DNA of 64,000 nucleotides from Pseudomonas mediterranea CFBP 5447. GTDB lineage: Bacteria; Pseudomonadota; Gammaproteobacteria; Pseudomonadales; Pseudomonadaceae. The stretch's first letter is position 1; each line of letters starts with the position of its first letter. A program made the translations under genes and the position numbers. This document shows positions 62,037 through 64,000 of this stretch, in pieces. The stretch lies in assembly GCF_000774145.1 (NCBI RefSeq), contig NZ_KN322987.1, positions 2,756-66,755 on the forward strand. The letters run 5' to 3'. The notes under the pieces are model-generated. The model did no database searches. It worked only from the letters and a program-made list of their open reading frames with translations, and was not told where the DNA came from.

Positions 62037-62714
62037 CTATTGCTGGTAATCCGCCAGCGCATCCTCGGCCAGGATGCGAATGTTGCGTCGCTCCATGGCG
62101 ATCAAGCCGCCGTCCACCAGGCGATGGAGAATGCGCGAGAAGGTTTCCGGCTGAATGCCCAGCTTGGAGGCCACCAGGCGCTTGGACACTTGCAGCACCA
62201 CCTGGCCGTCGCGGGGATCGCGTTCCTGCAACAGGAAATTGATGACACGCCGGCTGGCGCTGGCCAGGGTCAGGTTGTCGATGTCCTTGAGGCGCTGGTG
62301 CAAGTGCATGCTGATGCTCGCCAGAATCGCCAGGCAGACCTTGGGCTGGTCTTCCAGGGCCTTGCGATAATGGGTGCCTTCGATACTCACCAGCACACTG
62401 TCCTTGATCGCCGCCGCGCTTACCGGATAGCAACGGGCCTGGCTGAACAGCAGCGCCTCGGCGAAGGTCTGGCCGGGCTGGATGATCTCCACGAGGTTCT
62501 CCTGGCCTTCGCCAGTGACCCGGAACAGCTTCACCTGGCCGCTGATCAGCAAGAAAAACCGCTTGGCCGGGTCGCCCTGATGCATGAGCGTGCCGTTGCA
62601 CTCCAGGCGCTTGAGCACGGCCAGGTTGCACACCTCTTCGAAGACGCGCTCCGGCAAGTGGCTGAACAAATGGTGACGACGCAACATTAGAACGATGGAA
62701 GGGTGAGTCAGCAT
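62037..62714 (-). CDS. Second DNR-type CRP/FNR regulator (DnrE/DnrS-like)
   Basis: The 225-residue CRP/FNR protein has a sensor beta-roll, a dimer helix and an HTH with IQPETFSRILHRLV, the same E..SR recognition residues as Dnr. No N-terminal cysteine cluster is present, so it is not ANR. ATG 62714 follows GGAGG, and the frame extension to 62750 is not used. P. stutzeri has a DNR-type gene (dnrE) beside narXL, as here. A NarL-like site lies 65-80 bases upstream, which suggests nitrate control. Confidence 0.85.
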   Translation of the reverse strand: MLTHPSIVLMLRRHHLFSHLPERVFEEVCNLAVLKRLECNGTLMHQGDPAKRFFLLISGQVKLFRVTGEGQENLVEIIQPGQTFAEALLFSQARCYPVSAAAIKDSVLVSIEGTHYRKALEDQPKVCLAILASISMHLHQRLKDIDNLTLASASRRVINFLLQERDPRDGQVVLQVSKRLVASKLGIQPETFSRILHRLVDGGLIAMERRNIRILAEDALADYQQ

Positions 62715-62778
62715 GGCGTACCTCCGCGTGCCGTCATGGTAGAACCCCAAGCGCCGCCGGCCTATGCCTCGGCAGGCC

Positions 62779-62794
62779 TACCTCCGAAGAGGGA
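62779..62794 (-). promoter_or_regulatory. NarL-like site upstream of the second dnr-type gene
   Basis: TACCTCC-GA-AGAGGGA shares TACCTCC-N2-AGAGG with the site before moaB (57285-57300) and approximates the NarL heptamer pair. It lies about 70 bases before the regulator's start codon. Confidence 0.5.
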
Positions 62795-62868
62795 TGGGGT
62801 CGTGAGTTTCCTCCGAACCCACAATGTGATCTGTGCCAGACACAAAACCAGCAGACACCCGGAACTAC

Positions 62869-63094
62869 TGTGGGAGCGAGCCTGCTCGCCAGAGCGGTGT
62901 GTCAGCTTGCCCGGATGTTGGCTGTGCCGACGCCATCGCGGGCAAGCCCGGCTCCCACAGGGATTTGTGTCGGACGCAGAGCTAATCGGCACCAGAAACC
63001 ACTGTGGGAGCGAGCCTGCTCGCGATAGCGGTGTGTCTGCTTGCCGGGATGTTGGCTGTGCCGACGCCATCGCGAGCAGGGCTCACTCCCACAG
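62869..63094. repeat. REP cluster between the dnr-like gene and narL
   Basis: Four REP cores form two inverted pairs (62869-62962 and ~63001-63094). Spacer words are also repeated (GATGTTGGCTGTGCCGACGCCATCG in pieces), so one pair is probably a duplicate of the other. One core is the GGGCAAGCCCGGCTCCCAC variant. They fill most of the 430-base gap 62715-63144, and no gene is seen. Confidence 0.85.
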
Positions 63095-63144
63095 GGGATC
63101 TGGGGCAGACACACTGCCTGCAAGCACCAGGTGGGGGAGCTGGT

Positions 63145-63792
63145 TCAGCCGGCTCCGCGCAAATGCTCCATCGCCCAGACCGCCGCCTCGACCCGCGAGC
63201 GCAAGCCGAGCTTGTGCAGCAGGTTTTTGACGTGGACCTTGACCGTGCCTTCGGTGATGCCCAGTTTGTGCCCGATGACTTTGTTGCTGTGGCCGCTGGC
63301 GATGGTCTTGAGGACCTGGCGTTCGCGTTCGGTCAGTTCCACTTCGGGCTGGCGCGGTGGCGAGCGCAGGGCCTGGGCCATGACGCGGGTCAGGCCGGGA
63401 CTGATCACCAGGGCTCCACCGAGGGCATCGCGGATGTACTGGATCAGCAATTCGGGCTCCATGTCCTTGAGCAGGTAACCATTCGCGTCCAGGCGCAGGG
63501 CATCGCGGATGTCGTCCTCGGCGTCGGACACGGTGAACAGCAGTACCTTGCCGCTGTAGTGCATGGCCCGCAGTCGACGCAGGGTCTCGATGCCGTTCAG
63601 ATGCGGCATGTTGTTGTCCAGCAGCACCAGGTCGGGCTTGAGCGGCTCGATCAGCGCCAGGGCTTCTTCGCCATGGCTGGCTTCGCCGACGATCTGCAGA
63701 TCGTCTTCGAGTTCGAGCATCTGGCGGATCCCGCGACGCATCATCGGATGGTCGTCGACCAGGAGCAGGGAGTGGCGCAGGGGGGCGTTCAT
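63145..63792 (-). CDS. narL: Nitrate/nitrite response regulator NarL
   Basis: The 215-residue two-component regulator has a receiver domain with Asp13/Asp14, phosphoacceptor Asp59 in LVLLDNNMPH, and Lys in YLLKDME. The C-terminal LuxR-type HTH is LTERERQVLKTIASGHSNKV...GTVKVHVKNLLHKLG (residues ~150-205). Its ATG overlaps the stop of the sensor gene upstream (ATGA), so narX-narL are co-translated. It activates nitrate respiration genes and probably acts at the two TACCTCC sites. Confidence 0.93.
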   Translation of the reverse strand: MNAPLRHSLLLVDDHPMMRRGIRQMLELEDDLQIVGEASHGEEALALIEPLKPDLVLLDNNMPHLNGIETLRRLRAMHYSGKVLLFTVSDAEDDIRDALRLDANGYLLKDMEPELLIQYIRDALGGALVISPGLTRVMAQALRSPPRQPEVELTERERQVLKTIASGHSNKVIGHKLGITEGTVKVHVKNLLHKLGLRSRVEAAVWAMEHLRGAG

Positions 63793-64000
63793 GTGGCAAG
63801 GCCTTCGGTGTGTTGACCCAGGAATTCCGGTTGGAAGCGCACCTGGATACGGGTGCCCTGGGGTGTTCGGGAGAGAATCTGCAATTGGCCGCGCAGGCTG
63901 CGGGCCCGTTCGTTCATGATGTTCAGGCCATGGTGTTCGCGCTGGTCCACCTCACCGCTGAACCCACGGCCATCGTCTTCGATCGACAATTGCACCGTCT
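63789..64000 (-). CDS. narX: Nitrate sensor histidine kinase NarX (C-terminal end only)
   Basis: The gene runs off the window, and only the last ~70 residues are present. They contain the end of a HATPase domain with the G1 box EDDGRGF, the segment HHGLNIMNERARSLRGQL typical of NarX/HisKA_3 kinases, and GTRIQVRF. Coupling to narL supports the NarX identity. Confidence 0.85.
   Translation of the reverse strand, partial: TVQLSIEDDGRGFSGEVDQREHHGLNIMNERARSLRGQLQILSRTPQGTRIQVRFQPEFLGQHTEGLAT

Overview
The window reads as a chromosomal segment of a plant-associated Pseudomonas of the P. fluorescens complex, most likely the P. corrugata subgroup (inference). The reasons are high-GC codon use, abundant Pseudomonas-type REP sequences, and a cyclic-lipopeptide locus with a pcoI/rfiA/pcoR-type quorum-sensing module beside a complete nir-nor denitrification cluster.

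Region 1 (1-30313) is a specialised-metabolite locus. It opens inside a giant non-ribosomal peptide synthetase. The residues visible in its binding pockets predict that the last five building blocks are Thr-Ala-Dab-Ser-Ile/Val, released by two tandem thioesterases. This fits the C-terminal ring of corpeptin/sclerosin-type lipopeptides as I recall them. Downstream on the same strand is a MacAB-type exporter. A diaminobutyrate aminotransferase (precursor supply for Dab) lies on the opposite strand, followed by a tripartite RND efflux operon (outer-membrane factor, adaptor, pump; PseABC-like). A lower-GC block then carries a LuxR-type regulator (RfiA-like), an acyl-homoserine-lactone synthase (PcoI-like) with a lux box in front of it, a LysE/RhtB-family exporter and a signal-binding LuxR (PcoR-like).

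Region 2 (30314-35235) holds a UvrA paralogue, an uncharacterised membrane-anchored BNR-like protein, and a striking array of eight alternating REP sequences.

Region 3 (35236-54623) is denitrification. The minus strand carries nirS-nirM-nirC-nirF-nirD-nirL-nirG-nirH-nirJ-nirE-nirN (cytochrome cd1 nitrite reductase, its electron carriers and the heme d1 pathway). Divergent from it are nirQ-nirO-nirP and then norC-norB-norD (nitric oxide reductase). These are followed by dnrP, dnr, a 29-codon putative membrane peptide, nnrS, a CopD-like membrane protein, and the di-iron repair protein DnrN/YtfE. FNR/DNR-type boxes lie at the nirS/nirQ, norC, dnr and nnrS promoters. DnrN instead has a sigma54 promoter with three NorR-type sites.

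Region 4 (54781-64000) holds norR, then a set of genes that serve anaerobic respiration: a pyridoxamine-phosphate-oxidase paralogue, moaB and moeA (molybdenum cofactor), ubiU-ubiV-ubiT (oxygen-independent ubiquinone synthesis) and a DGC-domain protein. Facing them are a second DNR-type regulator, narL, and the 3' end of narX at the window edge. FNR boxes sit before the pdxH paralogue and before ubiU. Two NarL-like sites of the same design lie before moaB and before the second DNR gene. Together the genes link nitrate/NO sensing (NarXL, DNR, NorR) to the enzymes, cofactors and quinone needed for denitrification.
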